A stretch of DNA of 64,000 bases from JANPPS01 sp965246925 (GCA_965246925.1 OZ251994.1:1240001-1304000); one strand, 5' to 3'; shown: positions 35,553 to 46,365, counted from the first letter of the stretch. Made by a program: numbers and translations. Notes: generated from the sequence alone by a model not told the origin.

Positions 35553-35556
<4 letters not shown>
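34249..35556 (-). CDS. Pentapeptide-repeat / ion-channel fusion protein
   Basis: A 435-residue protein. Residues about 45-240 are pentapeptide repeats of the A(D/N)LxG type (ADLSGADLSG, GADLTGADLTGAVL) forming a right-handed beta helix. Then comes a charged linker, an amphipathic segment, and a two-helix pore module: helix VLRAFIVVLFGFAALYWLTG, pore loop SMTTVGTSEVGL, and helix LQTVAGTVLLGLFGFVLGV. The filter-like TTVGTS resembles but is not the K+ filter TVGYG, so selectivity is uncertain. ATG at 35556 overlaps the upstream receiver gene (ATGA), tying it to the kinase operon. Confidence 0.85.
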
Positions 35557-35929
<373 letters not shown>

Positions 35930-35930
<1 letters not shown>

Positions 35931-38791
35931 TAACCGGGCCCTACCGCTTGTGGGGGTGTAAGATGGCGCAACTCACCCGACAATTGCCGCAGATCCGTCT
36001 CACCCTTGCTTAGCACGCGGTCCGCACCATCCAACTGCCGCCGCTCCGCTGCATCGAGGTCGCGGGCCGTCAGCACTACCACGTGTATGTCGTTATACTC
36101 CGGATGCAGCCGGAGTTCGTGCAAGAATGCAAATCCGTCCATCACCGGCATCGTCAGATCGAGCAGGATCAGCTGCGGCTTGGCCCGCTCCACTTGCGCG
36201 AGCGCCGTCTTGCCGTTCTCGGCCTCGGTTACCGACCAGCCATCCCGTTCCAGCACGGTGCGGAGGCGGGCGCGGGCGTCCGGGTCGTCATCCACCACCA
36301 GGATGTCCCCGGCCTCCCCGCGGAACCGCTCCATGACGGTGCGCAGCCGGTCCCACTGCACCGGTTTCAGCACCGTGTCGGACGCCCCGAGCGATGCGCC
36401 GAGCCCCGGCTCGTTCACGAACGTGACCATCACGACGGGGATGCGCGCCAGCCCAGGCTCGGCCTTTAGCGACGCCAGCACGGACCAGCCGTCCATCTGG
36501 GGCATCATGACATCCAGCAAGATCGCATGCGGGTGGACCTCGCGCGCCAGATCGAGGCAGGTGCGTCCGTCGGGCGCGGTACGGACGGCGAAGCCCTCCC
36601 GTTCCAGAAACCGGCTCAGCAACTCGCGCTGCCCGGGATCGTCATCCACCACAAGCACGACGTGCCGGCCCTGTTCGGACGCGTGCTCATCGCCGTCGGT
36701 CTCCCCGCCGTGTTCCGGCATGATGGATGGTAGCGTGATGGTGAAGGTGGAGCCCTCGCCCTGTTTGCTAACGACCGTGACGTCGCCGCCCAGTAGCCGG
36801 CAGAACGCGCGGGTGATGGCGAGGCCGAGCCCCGTGCCGCCAAACCGCCGTGTGGTGGACACGTCGGCTTGGCTGAACCGCTCGAACAGCCTGCCAACCT
36901 GCTCCGGCGTCATGCCGATGCCGGTATCGGTCACGCTGAAGCTGACCATTCCCCCGCTTTCGGCGGCGCGCACCGTGATAGTGCCGCGCTCGGTGAACTT
37001 CGACGCATTGCTCACGAGGTTGAACAGGCACTGGCGCAGCTTGATCATGTCCGTGTGCATGGTGCCGAGGCCCGGAGCCGTTTCGACCGCAAGCGCGTTG
37101 CCCTTTTCTGCCACGAGGCCACTCACGCTCTCAGCCACCCCTTGCACCAGCTCCGCGACGCTGAACGTCTCGGCAAAAGTCGTCATCCGGTCGGCCTCGA
37201 TCTTCGACAGGTCCAGCACGTCGTTGATCAGGCTCAATAGGTGGCGGGCGTTGGACTGGATTTTCTGAATATCCCCCAGCAGCCTCGTGTCGCCGCTATC
37301 CTCGATCTCCTCCTCCAGCATCTCGCTATATCCGATGACGGCCGACAGTGGCGTGCGCAGCTCGTGGCTCATATTGGCGAGGAACTGGCTCTTGGCGTGG
37401 TTCGCCGCTTCGGCCGCTTCCTTGGCGGCAGAGAGCTCGGCCTCGGCGTTCTTCTGTTCGGTCACGTCGGTGTGGCTGCCGGACCATTCCCGGACCAGGC
37501 CGTCATCGATGATCGGCACAGCGCGGACCGCCATTGTCCGCCATTCGCCGTCCGCCCGGCGCAAGCGGTGCTCGACAGTATAGAGATTGAGGCTCGATGC
37601 CGCTTGGTCCCACGCCTCCCGGGTCGCGCCCCGGTCCTCTGGGTGGACGGCGTTGATCCAGCCCAGGGCCGAGAACTCCGCCGGGCCCTGGCCGGTGAAG
37701 GCGGTCCAGCTCGTCTGCGGCGGCACCAATTCGCCAGTGGAGGATGCGGTCCAGATGATGTCGGAGGTGGTTTCCGTAAGCGTCCTGAAACGCTCCTCGC
37801 TTTCCCGCAGCCGGCGCTCGGCCCGCAGGCGGGTCGTGACGTCCATGATGACCACGCCGGCGCCGGCGCCGGGCAGGGGGAAGAAGCCGAACTCGAAATG
37901 CCGGACCTGCCCGGCATGCGCCCGGTGCTCGGCTGCGACTTCCACGTTCATGACGCTTCGCCCGCCGTTCAGCACCTGCTGCAACCGCGGCTCCAGCGCC
38001 TCCCGCTGACCGGGCAAGATATCCCACAGCGAATGGCCGAGCTGGGCGTCGAGCGCCCGGTCGCTCATGGCGATCAACGACTGGTTCATGTGCTGCAGCC
38101 TAAGCGACGGATCGAGGAAGCCGAGCCCGACTGGCGCATGGTCCATCACGCTGTTCAGCAAGGCGGCGCTGGCCCGGTCCGACCGGCGCCGGCCCAGCAC
38201 CTGCATGGCCATGAGGATGAACGCGGTGCCAATGGCCAGCACTGCCAGGGCGCCCAGCAAGGGACCGCGCGATGATTGCCGCTGATCGACCCGCGCGATC
38301 CGCGTGCGCGCCGAGCGCTGCAGGTCGGACGCGGTCTGGCGGACCGCATCCATCGATGCCTTGTCAGCCCCGGTGCGAATGAGGGCGATGGCCGCCTCCA
38401 GCCCGCCGGTGCGCCGTGCCTCGATCACCCGTCCGGCAAAATCCTGCTTGGCGGCAACCTGCGCGGCCAGCCCGCTGGCTGCCCTGCCGGCCTCGGCCTC
38501 CGCCAAGAGTCCCGGCAGAGCGGTGCGCGCGGCCTCATACGGTTCGAGGTAGGTTTCGTCGCCAGTCAGCGCATAGCCTCGCTCGCCTGTTTCGAGATCT
38601 TTCAGCGCCGACAGCAATTGCTCCGCCGCGACCAGGATATGGTTCTGCCCGGCGGCCACGGCGCGCGCCGCTTGCATCGACCAACCCCACCATAGAGCCA
38701 GTCCGAACCCGATGATCACCAGGGCGGACGCGAGCAAGGGGAGCGGAATGCGGTCCTGCCGCCCTTGAGGTCCCAACGGTAACCCGGCCAT
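35930..38791 (-). CDS. Hybrid histidine kinase (CHASE3-PAS-PAS-HK-REC-REC)
   Basis: A 953-residue membrane kinase. A transmembrane helix (about 18-36) is followed by a periplasmic CHASE3-like domain (LLSALKDLETGERGYALTGDETYLEPY) and a second helix (about 180-200). Two PAS domains follow (about 215-330 and 335-450), then HisKA with SHELRTPLSAV (His about 475), HATPase_c (NASKFTERG, DTGIGM, GTGLGLAI), and two receivers with Asp in LLDVMMPQMDGW and LLDLTMPVMDGF. The sensed signal is unknown; CHASE3 is extracytoplasmic. It heads an operon with a lone receiver and a channel fusion. Confidence 0.93.
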
Positions 38792-39091
38792 CTAGGGCAA
38801 TCCCACTTTAAAGCTCCCACTACGCGCCAGAGTGGGATTTGTTCCGCCGCGCTTGTGCCAACGCGGGGAACGCTCATCGCCCAGGGATGGTCCCGCCGTC
38901 CGTCACCGGACGGCGCCAGTGCCGCCCCCATGGCGACAAGAGGTGCCACCGGAGCCGAAAGGCCACGCTGCGTGCCGTTCCGCCCGCGCCTTGATCTGAG
39001 GCAGGCCAGGGGTTAGGCCTGCCCGCGTCAACATTGGCGTATCGGCCTGGAAAGCTCACACTGCCGTCCATGCGCCGCGTCCGGGGGACAA
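38792..39091. other. Divergent intergenic region with inverted repeats
   Basis: A 300-bp region between the hybrid kinase (minus) and mgtC (plus). It holds three inverted repeats: AATCCCACT (38799-38807) with AGTGGGATT (38831-38839) just upstream of the kinase start; CCGTCCG (38896-38902) with CGGACGG (38907-38913); and GGCAGGCC (39000-39007) with GGCCTGCC (39016-39023) in the mgtC leader. No coding sequence is supported. Confidence 0.55.
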
Positions 39092-39819
39092 ATGAACAAT
39101 CTTGCCGCCTGGGCCCGGCTGTTCGCCAGCACGGACTATGCCCACACCCTGCTCGCCTACGGCACCGCCTTCGTGCTCGGGACCATTATCGGGCTCGAGC
39201 GGCAATGGCGGCAGCGTTCGGCCGGGCTGCGGACCAACGTCCTGGTGGCCGTCGGCGCTGCAGCGTTTGCCGATCTCGGCTTTCGGCTGCTGGGAGCCGA
39301 GGGCGCCACCCGCATCATCGCCTACGTCATCTCCGGCATCGGCTTCTTGGGCGCTGGGTGATCCTGAAGGATGGCACCAACATACGCGGCCTGAACACCG
39401 CTGCCACGCTGTGGTGCTCGGCGGCCATAGGCACGCTCGCCGGTAGCCTGATGCCGGCGGAGGCCGCGACGCTCGCCGCCTTCGTCCTGGCCGGCAACAC
39501 GCTGCTGCGCCCCTTGGTGAACTGGGTCAACCGCCGCCCGATCGACGCTGACGTGACGGAGGCGAAGTACGCCGTGCACGCCATCTGCCACCCGCTCGAC
39601 GTGTCCGCCGTCCGGGACTTGCTGGACGCCGAGCTGGCCCGGGCGCATTATCCGGTGCGGGAAGTGGACGTGTTGTCCGACAATGACGATCAGGTCGAGC
39701 TTGCGGCGGTGCTGGTGCCCAGCACCGCCGACGAGGCCGAGCTGGATGCGGTGGTGGATGCGTTGGAGGATTCTGACCTGATTTTGTCTGCGACCTGGAG
39801 CGTGGAGACCACCTCATGA
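39092..39819 (+). pseudogene. mgtC: MgtC-family membrane protein, frameshifted
   Basis: The first frame gives MNNLAAWARLF...GTIIGLERQWRQRSAGLRTN...IAYVISGIGFLGAG, then a stop at 39359-39361. The protein continues in another frame as VILKDGTNIRGLNTAATLWCSAAIG...; the canonical family sequence reads GIGFLGAGVILK without break. One extra G in the GGG at 39356-39358 restores a protein of about 242 residues with 4-5 membrane helices and a C-terminal ACT-like cytoplasmic domain. MgtC/SapB proteins affect magnesium starvation survival and F-ATPase activity. ATG at 39092 has GGGGGA upstream. Either a true null allele or an assembly error. Confidence 0.82.
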
Positions 39820-40742
39820 ATTTAGACCGCGCCGCCATCGCCGAGACCCGGCAGCGTATCGCCCCGCACATCCGCCATACGCCCGTCCTGCGGCTGGACT
39901 CGTCCGAGTTCGGACTGCACCCCGGCTCGCTGGTGTTCAAGCTCGAGCAGTTGCAGCACTCCGGCTCGTTCAAAGCGCGCGGCGCGTTCGCGCATCTGAC
40001 GCGGGGCGGCGTCCCCGCAGCCGGGGTGGTGGCAGCCTCCGGCGGTAATCACGGCGCCGCCGTGGCCTATGCCGCGCAGCGCTTGGGCATTCCCGCCACC
40101 ATCTTCCTGCCGAGCATCACTTCGCCGGCCAAGGCGGCGCGCATCAGCCAATATGGCGCGAGCTTGGTCATGGCCGGCGAGCGCTATGCCGACGCGCTGG
40201 CTGCCAGCGAGCGCTACGTGGCCGAGACCGGCGCGCTCCCGGTGCATGCATACGACCAGCCCGATACGATATTGGGCCAGGGCACGATCGGCATGGAGCT
40301 GGAGCAGGATGCGCCAGATACCGAGACGCTGCTGGTGGCCGTGGGCGGCGGCGGCCTGATCGGCGGCGTGGCAGCGTGGTATGGCGGGCGGGTCAAGCTG
40401 GTTGGCGTCGAGCCCGAGGGCGCACCAACCTTGCACATGGCCCGTGCGGCCGGGCACCCGGTGGACGCACCGGCGGGCGGTATTGCCGCTGACAGCCTGG
40501 CGCCCCGTCAGGTCGGCCAGCTGATGTTCCCCCTGGCGCAGGCGCACGTGGCCGAAAGCGTGCTGGTGACGGACGATGCGATCCGGGCCGCCATGGCCGC
40601 GCTGTGGTCCACGCTGCGCATCGCGACCGAACCCGGCGGCGCCGCCGCGTTGGCCGCCCTGCTGAGCCGCCGTTACGAGCCCAAACCCGGCGAGCGCGTC
40701 GCGGTCCTGCTCTGCGGGGCCAATACGACGGTCTTGCCGTGA
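39816..40742 (+). CDS. Threonine/serine dehydratase-like PLP enzyme
   Basis: A 308-residue fold-type II PLP enzyme. The Schiff-base lysine is in SGSFKARGAF (about residue 52), with SGGNHGAAVAYAA as the substrate loop and VGGGGLIGGVAAW as the phosphate-binding glycine loop. It lacks the C-terminal regulatory ACT domain of biosynthetic IlvA, so it belongs with catabolic threonine or serine dehydratases or racemases (serine/hydroxyaspartate). ATG at 39816 overlaps the mgtC stop. Substrate remains open. Confidence 0.88.
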   Translation: MNLDRAAIAETRQRIAPHIRHTPVLRLDSSEFGLHPGSLVFKLEQLQHSGSFKARGAFAHLTRGGVPAAGVVAASGGNHGAAVAYAAQRLGIPATIFLPSITSPAKAARISQYGASLVMAGERYADALAASERYVAETGALPVHAYDQPDTILGQGTIGMELEQDAPDTETLLVAVGGGGLIGGVAAWYGGRVKLVGVEPEGAPTLHMARAAGHPVDAPAGGIAADSLAPRQVGQLMFPLAQAHVAESVLVTDDAIRAAMAALWSTLRIATEPGGAAALAALLSRRYEPKPGERVAVLLCGANTTVLP

Positions 40743-40859
40743 GGGTTGGGCAACGTTGGGCGCTTCCGCTTTTGTAAGGACGGTCTTCTAGTGCCGGCTT
40801 TCGGCGAGCTCAGGGCTAGCGGGCTGGGCTGGACTTATGAAGCGGCGTAACCTCCGCTC

Positions 40860-43811
40860 ATGCAAGATGTCCCGTACGCCCCATCGGATGCCCACGCTCT
40901 AGAACCCCTCCTGCGCAGCGTCGCGCTTTCGCCAGAGCGGGAAGCGCGAGTGGATGCCGAGGCCGCCGGGCTTATCGCCGCCATCCGTGGAAGGGGCGGG
41001 CTTGGCGGGGTCGAGGAGGTCTTGCGGGAATATGCGCTGGATACGCGGGAGGGCTTGGCCCTCATGGTGCTGGCCGAGGCCTTGTTGCGCATTCCGGACG
41101 CGGCTACCGCCGACCGGCTGATCGAGGACAAGCTCGGCAGCGCCGATTTCGGGCCGGCGCGGGACGGGGCCGGGCTGCTGATCGGCGCCTCGGCCTGGGC
41201 CCTGGGACTGTCGGTCCGCGTGATCCAGCCCGGCGAGACGCCGGAGGGCGTGCTGGCCGGGCTCGCCAAACGCATCGGCCTCCCCACCGTCCGCGCCGCC
41301 ACCCGGCAGGCTATGCGGGTCATGGGCGGGCATTTCGTGCTGGGGCAGACTATCCAAGAAGCCCTCGGACGCGCCACCAGCCGGGCCGGGCGAGTGTACC
41401 GGTATAGCTTCGACATGCTGGGCGAAGGCGCGCGGACGCAGGCGGATGCGGACCGCTATGCGCGCAGCTATGCCGGCGCCATCGGCGCTATCGGTCGCGC
41501 CGCGGGGAATGAACCGTTGCCGAACCGGCCCGGCATCTCCGTCAAGCTCTCCGCGCTCCACCCCCGCTACGAGGCCGTAAGCCGCGCCCGTGTGATGGCG
41601 GAATTGGTGCCGGTCGTGCAGTCGCTGGCCCGGGCGGCCCGGGCGCAGGAGCTGAACTTTACGATCGATGCGGAAGAACAGGACCGGCTGGAGCTGTCAC
41701 TCGAGGTGATCGGGGCCGTCGTGGCCGACCCGGCGCTGGCCGGCTGGGACGGGTTCGGCCTGGCGGTGCAGGCCTATGGCAAGCGGGCGCTGCCTGTGAT
41801 CGATTCCGTGGCGGACCTGGCCCGGCGCCTGAACCGCCGGTTCATGGTGCGGCTCGTGAAGGGTGCCTACTGGGATACCGAGGTGAAGCGTGCGCAAGAG
41901 CGGGGGCTGGACGGCTACCCGGTCTGGACCAAGAAGGCCGCGACCGACCTGGTGTATGTCGCGGCCGCCGAGCGTATGCTGGCGCTCCGCCCGCTCTTGT
42001 ATCCGCAGATCGCCACGCACAACGCGTTGACGGTCGCCTCGATCCTCGAGCGGGCCGGCAACACGGAGGGTTTCGAGTTCCAGCGGCTGCACGGCATGGG
42101 AGACGCCCTCTATGCCCGTCTTCTAGAGACCCATCCGGGGCTCGGCATCCGCACCTACGCCCCGGTGGGCGGGCATGCGGATTTGCTGGCCTATTTAGTG
42201 CGCCGCCTGCTGGAGAACGGCGCCAACTCCAGCTTCGTCGCCATGGCGGCCGACCCGTCCGTACCGGTCGAACAATTGCTGGTGCGGCCCGCCGAAGGCC
42301 TGGCGGATGGTGTCGTCCCGGCCAGCCTACCCCTGCCGCCGGCGCTGTATCCGGACCGGCGCAACAGCGCGGGCGTGGATTTCGGGCACCGCGCCACGCT
42401 CGATGCGCTGCTGGCTGAGATCGCCGCCGCGCGTGGACCGGCCGCGCCCTGGCCGGCGGAGACCGCCGAGGCCGCGATGGACACCGCACATAGGGCGCAC
42501 CTCGCGTGGGACCGGGTTCCGGCCGCGGACCGCGCCGCCGTCCTGGAGCGCGCAGCGGATTTGTTCGAGGTGTCTCGCGGCCTCTTGCTGGCCCAGCTCA
42601 TTGATGAGGCTGGCAAGACGCTGGATGACGCCGTGGCGGAACTGCGGGAGGCCGTGGACTTCCTCCGTTATTACGCGGTCCAGGCGCGCGGCCTATTCGG
42701 CACCGTGGTGCTACCGGGTCCGACCGGGGAGAGCAACGTCCTGACCCGCCACGGGCGGGGCGCCTGGGTCTGTGTCTCACCTTGGAACTTCCCGCTGGCG
42801 ATTTTCACGGGGCAGGTCGCGGCGGCGCTGGTGGCGGGGAACGCCGTGGTGGCGAAGCCCGCGCCGCAGACGCCGCTAGTGGCGGCGGAGGCGGTGCGGC
42901 TGCTGCATCGGGCGGGCGTGCCGGAGGCGGTGCTGCGCCTGGTCTGCGGTGGTGCCGAGGAAGGCGCGGCGCTGGTGTCGCACCCCCGGGTGGCCGGCGT
43001 GGCATTCACCGGCAGCACCGGGACGGCCTGGCGGATCAATCAGACGCTCGCGGCCAAACGGGGCCCGATCGTGCCGCTGATCGCCGAGACCGGGGGGATC
43101 AACACCATGGTCGTAGATGCCACCGCACTGCCGGAGCAGGTGGCGGACGACGTGGTCATGAGCGCCTTTCGCAGCGCCGGGCAACGCTGCTCCGCGCTCC
43201 GCCTGCTATGCGTGCAGGAAGACGTGGCCGACAAGATGATCGCCATGATCGCGGGTGCGGCCGCTACGTTGCGCTTGGGTGATCCGGCCAACCCGGCCAA
43301 TCAGATCGGCCCGGTCATCGATGACGCGGCCCGGGCACGCCTTATGGCGCATATCGAGGCGATGGGGCGCTCGGCCCGAGTTCACTTCGCCGGAGCAGCG
43401 CCGCCGGGCTGCTTCGTGGCGCCGCACATCTTCGAACTGGAACGGGTCGAGGAGCTAGGGGCGGAGGTGTTCGGCCCCATCCTGCATGTCGTACGCTGGC
43501 CCGCCGGCAGATTGCCCGCGCTGCTGCAAAGCCTGGCCGGGACCGGCTACGGGCTGACGCTTGGGGTGCAGAGCCGTAACGAAGGGTTCATCGCCACCGT
43601 GCTCGACGCCGTGCCGTCCGGCAACGCCTACGTGAACCGCAGCATGATCGGTGCGGTGGTGGGCACTCAGCCGTTTGGCGGGCAGGGCCTGTCCGGCACG
43701 GGGCCGAAGGCGGGCGGGCCGGACTATCTTCGCCGCTTCACCCAGGAGCGGGTAGTCACGGTCAATACGGCCGCCGCGGGCGGGAACGTGGCGCTGCTGA
43801 CGGGCACGTAG
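40860..43811 (+). CDS. putA: Bifunctional proline dehydrogenase / glutamate semialdehyde dehydrogenase
   Basis: A 983-residue PutA. The N-terminal half is the FAD proline dehydrogenase barrel (SVKLSALHPRYE, RLVKGAYWDTEVKRAQ, ATHNALTV, EFQRLHGMGDALY). The C-terminal half is the P5C dehydrogenase with NAD site WNFPLAIFTGQVAAALVAGN, GSTGTAW, and catalytic Cys in FRSAGQRCSALRLL. At this length it lacks the N-terminal ribbon-helix-helix repressor domain and the long C-terminal extension, so it is a minimal type-A-like, enzyme-only PutA. It converts proline to glutamate, linking with amino-acid uptake by Aap. Confidence 0.97.
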   Translation: MQDVPYAPSDAHALEPLLRSVALSPEREARVDAEAAGLIAAIRGRGGLGGVEEVLREYALDTREGLALMVLAEALLRIPDAATADRLIEDKLGSADFGPARDGAGLLIGASAWALGLSVRVIQPGETPEGVLAGLAKRIGLPTVRAATRQAMRVMGGHFVLGQTIQEALGRATSRAGRVYRYSFDMLGEGARTQADADRYARSYAGAIGAIGRAAGNEPLPNRPGISVKLSALHPRYEAVSRARVMAELVPVVQSLARAARAQELNFTIDAEEQDRLELSLEVIGAVVADPALAGWDGFGLAVQAYGKRALPVIDSVADLARRLNRRFMVRLVKGAYWDTEVKRAQERGLDGYPVWTKKAATDLVYVAAAERMLALRPLLYPQIATHNALTVASILERAGNTEGFEFQRLHGMGDALYARLLETHPGLGIRTYAPVGGHADLLAYLVRRLLENGANSSFVAMAADPSVPVEQLLVRPAEGLADGVVPASLPLPPALYPDRRNSAGVDFGHRATLDALLAEIAAARGPAAPWPAETAEAAMDTAHRAHLAWDRVPAADRAAVLERAADLFEVSRGLLLAQLIDEAGKTLDDAVAELREAVDFLRYYAVQARGLFGTVVLPGPTGESNVLTRHGRGAWVCVSPWNFPLAIFTGQVAAALVAGNAVVAKPAPQTPLVAAEAVRLLHRAGVPEAVLRLVCGGAEEGAALVSHPRVAGVAFTGSTGTAWRINQTLAAKRGPIVPLIAETGGINTMVVDATALPEQVADDVVMSAFRSAGQRCSALRLLCVQEDVADKMIAMIAGAAATLRLGDPANPANQIGPVIDDAARARLMAHIEAMGRSARVHFAGAAPPGCFVAPHIFELERVEELGAEVFGPILHVVRWPAGRLPALLQSLAGTGYGLTLGVQSRNEGFIATVLDAVPSGNAYVNRSMIGAVVGTQPFGGQGLSGTGPKAGGPDYLRRFTQERVVTVNTAAAGGNVALLTGT

Positions 43812-43812
43812 C

Positions 43813-45942
43813 TCAGGCAGCCGGGGTGTAGAGTTCCGGCATCGCGGTTGCGGCTACGGCCGCATGGACCGCCGCAGGCAGGGCGACGGAGGCCGTGCTG
43901 TTCCAAAGCAGCGCCGCGTTGGAAGCGGTGGTCTGGCCGTCGAACGCCACGGATTGCACGTACAGATTACGGTCCTGTCCTGGACCGGCCCACGCGTCAT
44001 TGGTGAAGCTGATGGAGGCGGTATGCGGCCCCGGGCCGTAATAGCCTGTGAAGGTCAAAGCCTGGCTCTGCCCCAGAGCGTGCGACGCCGTGACTGTCTG
44101 GGCCCCGCCGAGCGAGGTGCCGTCAAGCGTCAGCAGGCACTGCGCATCGCCCGTCCAAGCATCCTCGGACAGGTTGAACGTCAGCGTGTCCGGCGCGCCA
44201 GCGCCCGGGATGGTAATCGGGGCCGTGCCGTTGTTGAACAGCCCGGCCTTCGCGCCCATCACCGCAGTGCCGTCATAGGTGGCGCCGTCCACATAAAGAT
44301 TACGATCCGTCGCCGCGCTGCCGCCGAATGCATCGTTCAGGAACGTAACGCCCAAGCGATGCGGACCGGAGCCGAACAAGCCTGAATAGCTAAAATCCTG
44401 GGTTTGCCCTTGACTGTGCAGCGCGCTCACCTGCTGCACACCGGCCAGCGCGGCGCCGTCCAGGGTTACGCTGAACTGGGCCGGGTCACCATACGCGTCT
44501 TGGGACAGATGCAGCACCAGCGTATCCGGCCCTGCAGCGGCCAGGAACACGGTCTTGGTGCCGTTGCTATACAGGCCCAGATTGGGCTGTAGCGAGGTCT
44601 GCCCATAGCTAAGCCCATCCAGATACAGGTTGCGGTCCGTGCTGGCAGTGCCGCCGCAGGCATCGTTCAGGAACGTGACCGACACTTGATGGCTGCCAGA
44701 TCCGAATGTGCCGGAGACGGCAAACGCCTCATCCTGTCCGGCCGCATGGGGCGCGGTCACGCTCTGCACCCCGCCGATCACGCTGCCATCGACGCTGATG
44801 GTAAACTGTGCGTCCCCGAGATACGCGTCTTCTGACATTTGTAGCATGATGGTGTCAGGGCCCGAGCCGACGGCCACCGGCGCCGGTCCGGTCCGGCCGA
44901 ACGCGGCGGCCCAGGCTGCGGCCTCAAGCGGTTTGGGCGCGGCAGGATTGGAGAAATCCCAGTTGCCGTCCCCGGGATTGGCGTCCCAGATGTTCACGAA
45001 CTGCACCGGGACGCCGGCCTGCGCCAAGGTGCTGGCCAGCCACTGTGGAAACGCCGGGTCGTCCACCGGGCCCCTTGTGCCGTCCCCTCCGGCCCCGGCC
45101 TCGGCGATGGCGATCGGCTTGCCCTGTGCCTTTGCGAAGTCGATCAGGTTTTGCAGGCTGAGCGTATGGCTCTGGCCGTCGGTCACGGGGCTCCATTGAT
45201 TGGCGGCCGGGTAGGTCCAGTAATGGACGCGGTTGACCGGGTCCGCAAACCATTGCGCGAACGTCGCGTCATTGGTGCGGGTGGACCAGTCCCACAGGCT
45301 GCGCGGATAGGTTGGGCTATAGATATCTCCGGCGATCACGTCCACCGACGCCGCCCCTGGATACAGGCTGGTCACGTCCATGAGGTTGCCGGCCTGAATG
45401 TTCGGGTTCCACACCACCTTGACGGACGCGCCCGGTGCGTCGTGCAGCACGCTCGCGATATGCTGGAAGGCGGCGACGAAATCGGCCTGGGTCTGCGCGT
45501 TACTGCCGGCAAACCATGGCGTCGAACTCACGTTCATCTCGTAGCCCGGGCGAAAATACAGCGTCGTGTACCCTTGCGCTGCCCAGGATTTGACGATGCC
45601 GAGCAGTGCGTCGTCATAGGCGCCCGACGCGAACTTCTTGAACACCGCATCTTGCTGCCCGGCGTCGGCCGTCGTTGCCATCGGCAGGCCGATTACGGGC
45701 GTAAGATTGGCCGCAAACGGGGTTTGGCGCCAGGACCACGCCGTCCACGACGCGTTGGCCGCCCAGGCGGCGATGGGCTGCGACTGATCGATGAAGGCGT
45801 TCATGAATTGGGGCGTGGCGCCCAAGGTGGCGACGAAGCGGTTGTATTGTGCGATGACCGCAGCCTCTGCCGCCGGGTCGCTGCCGTTCGGGCCGCCCAC
45901 CATGAGGCCGAGTGGGAAGGGGGTGACCGGATTTGTCGTCAT
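43813..45942 (-). CDS. GH26-like protein with three CBM60-like modules
   Basis: A 709-residue protein. Residues about 1-345 form a (beta/alpha)8 glycoside hydrolase resembling family 26: the acid/base is Glu135 in YFRPGYEMN and the nucleophile is Glu281 in IAIAEAG. Then come three tandem modules of about 110 residues starting near 360, 475 and 585, each with PDT...LSEDAY.GDAQF, DGA..GG.Q.V.A.HA.GQ and FLNDA.GG...DRNLYVDG, the calcium-dependent CBM60 pattern. There is no N-terminal signal peptide; export would need a non-Sec route or the protein is released otherwise. It flanks the polysaccharide locus and could cleave its product or a mannan-like polymer. Confidence 0.8.
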   Translation of the reverse strand: MTTNPVTPFPLGLMVGGPNGSDPAAEAAVIAQYNRFVATLGATPQFMNAFIDQSQPIAAWAANASWTAWSWRQTPFAANLTPVIGLPMATTADAGQQDAVFKKFASGAYDDALLGIVKSWAAQGYTTLYFRPGYEMNVSSTPWFAGSNAQTQADFVAAFQHIASVLHDAPGASVKVVWNPNIQAGNLMDVTSLYPGAASVDVIAGDIYSPTYPRSLWDWSTRTNDATFAQWFADPVNRVHYWTYPAANQWSPVTDGQSHTLSLQNLIDFAKAQGKPIAIAEAGAGGDGTRGPVDDPAFPQWLASTLAQAGVPVQFVNIWDANPGDGNWDFSNPAAPKPLEAAAWAAAFGRTGPAPVAVGSGPDTIMLQMSEDAYLGDAQFTISVDGSVIGGVQSVTAPHAAGQDEAFAVSGTFGSGSHQVSVTFLNDACGGTASTDRNLYLDGLSYGQTSLQPNLGLYSNGTKTVFLAAAGPDTLVLHLSQDAYGDPAQFSVTLDGAALAGVQQVSALHSQGQTQDFSYSGLFGSGPHRLGVTFLNDAFGGSAATDRNLYVDGATYDGTAVMGAKAGLFNNGTAPITIPGAGAPDTLTFNLSEDAWTGDAQCLLTLDGTSLGGAQTVTASHALGQSQALTFTGYYGPGPHTASISFTNDAWAGPGQDRNLYVQSVAFDGQTTASNAALLWNSTASVALPAAVHAAVAATAMPELYTPAA

Positions 45943-46161
45943 CGCGCTGCCTCACGTATGAGGCAGGTTGTATGGTTGAGCCGATGTTCTATGTCGAGTT
46001 AACAGATGTCAAAGAGTGTCTATTGTCAGTAATTGTGGACATGTGCTGCGGTGCAGCAACGATTTATGTCGTGGCAATACAAAAAGCGGCGTTACAAAGC
46101 TTCTCAGACATGTCACATTCCTCACCCCCGATCCCGGCGGATCGGATCGAGAGAAGCAACG

Positions 46162-46365
46162 ATGTCCCAGGCTCTGCCAGCAAACGGACTATTTACCCCG
46201 GTGGTCCAACTGTCCAAGCGGCTGCCCAAGTTCACGGAAAACGCCTTTACCGCACCGGCGCAGGACGTCCTCCGCCCTGCCCGCGGCGTACTGTTCGCCG
46301 TGAAACTCGCAGCCGTTTTCTGGGCGGCTCTCGCGATTCCCGTCTTGGTTTGGTTCTTGGTCTGA
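46162..46365 (+). CDS. Small predicted membrane protein
   Basis: A 67-residue frame starting ATG at 46162 with a GAGAGAAG purine stretch upstream. The N-terminal 40 residues are polar and proline-containing; the end is one hydrophobic helix (GVLFAVKLAAVFWAALAIPVLVWFLV). No family is recognised. It is isolated between the GH26-like gene and a palindromic repeat. Coding status rests on the ribosome site and helix only. Confidence 0.45.
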   Translation: MSQALPANGLFTPVVQLSKRLPKFTENAFTAPAQDVLRPARGVLFAVKLAAVFWAALAIPVLVWFLV

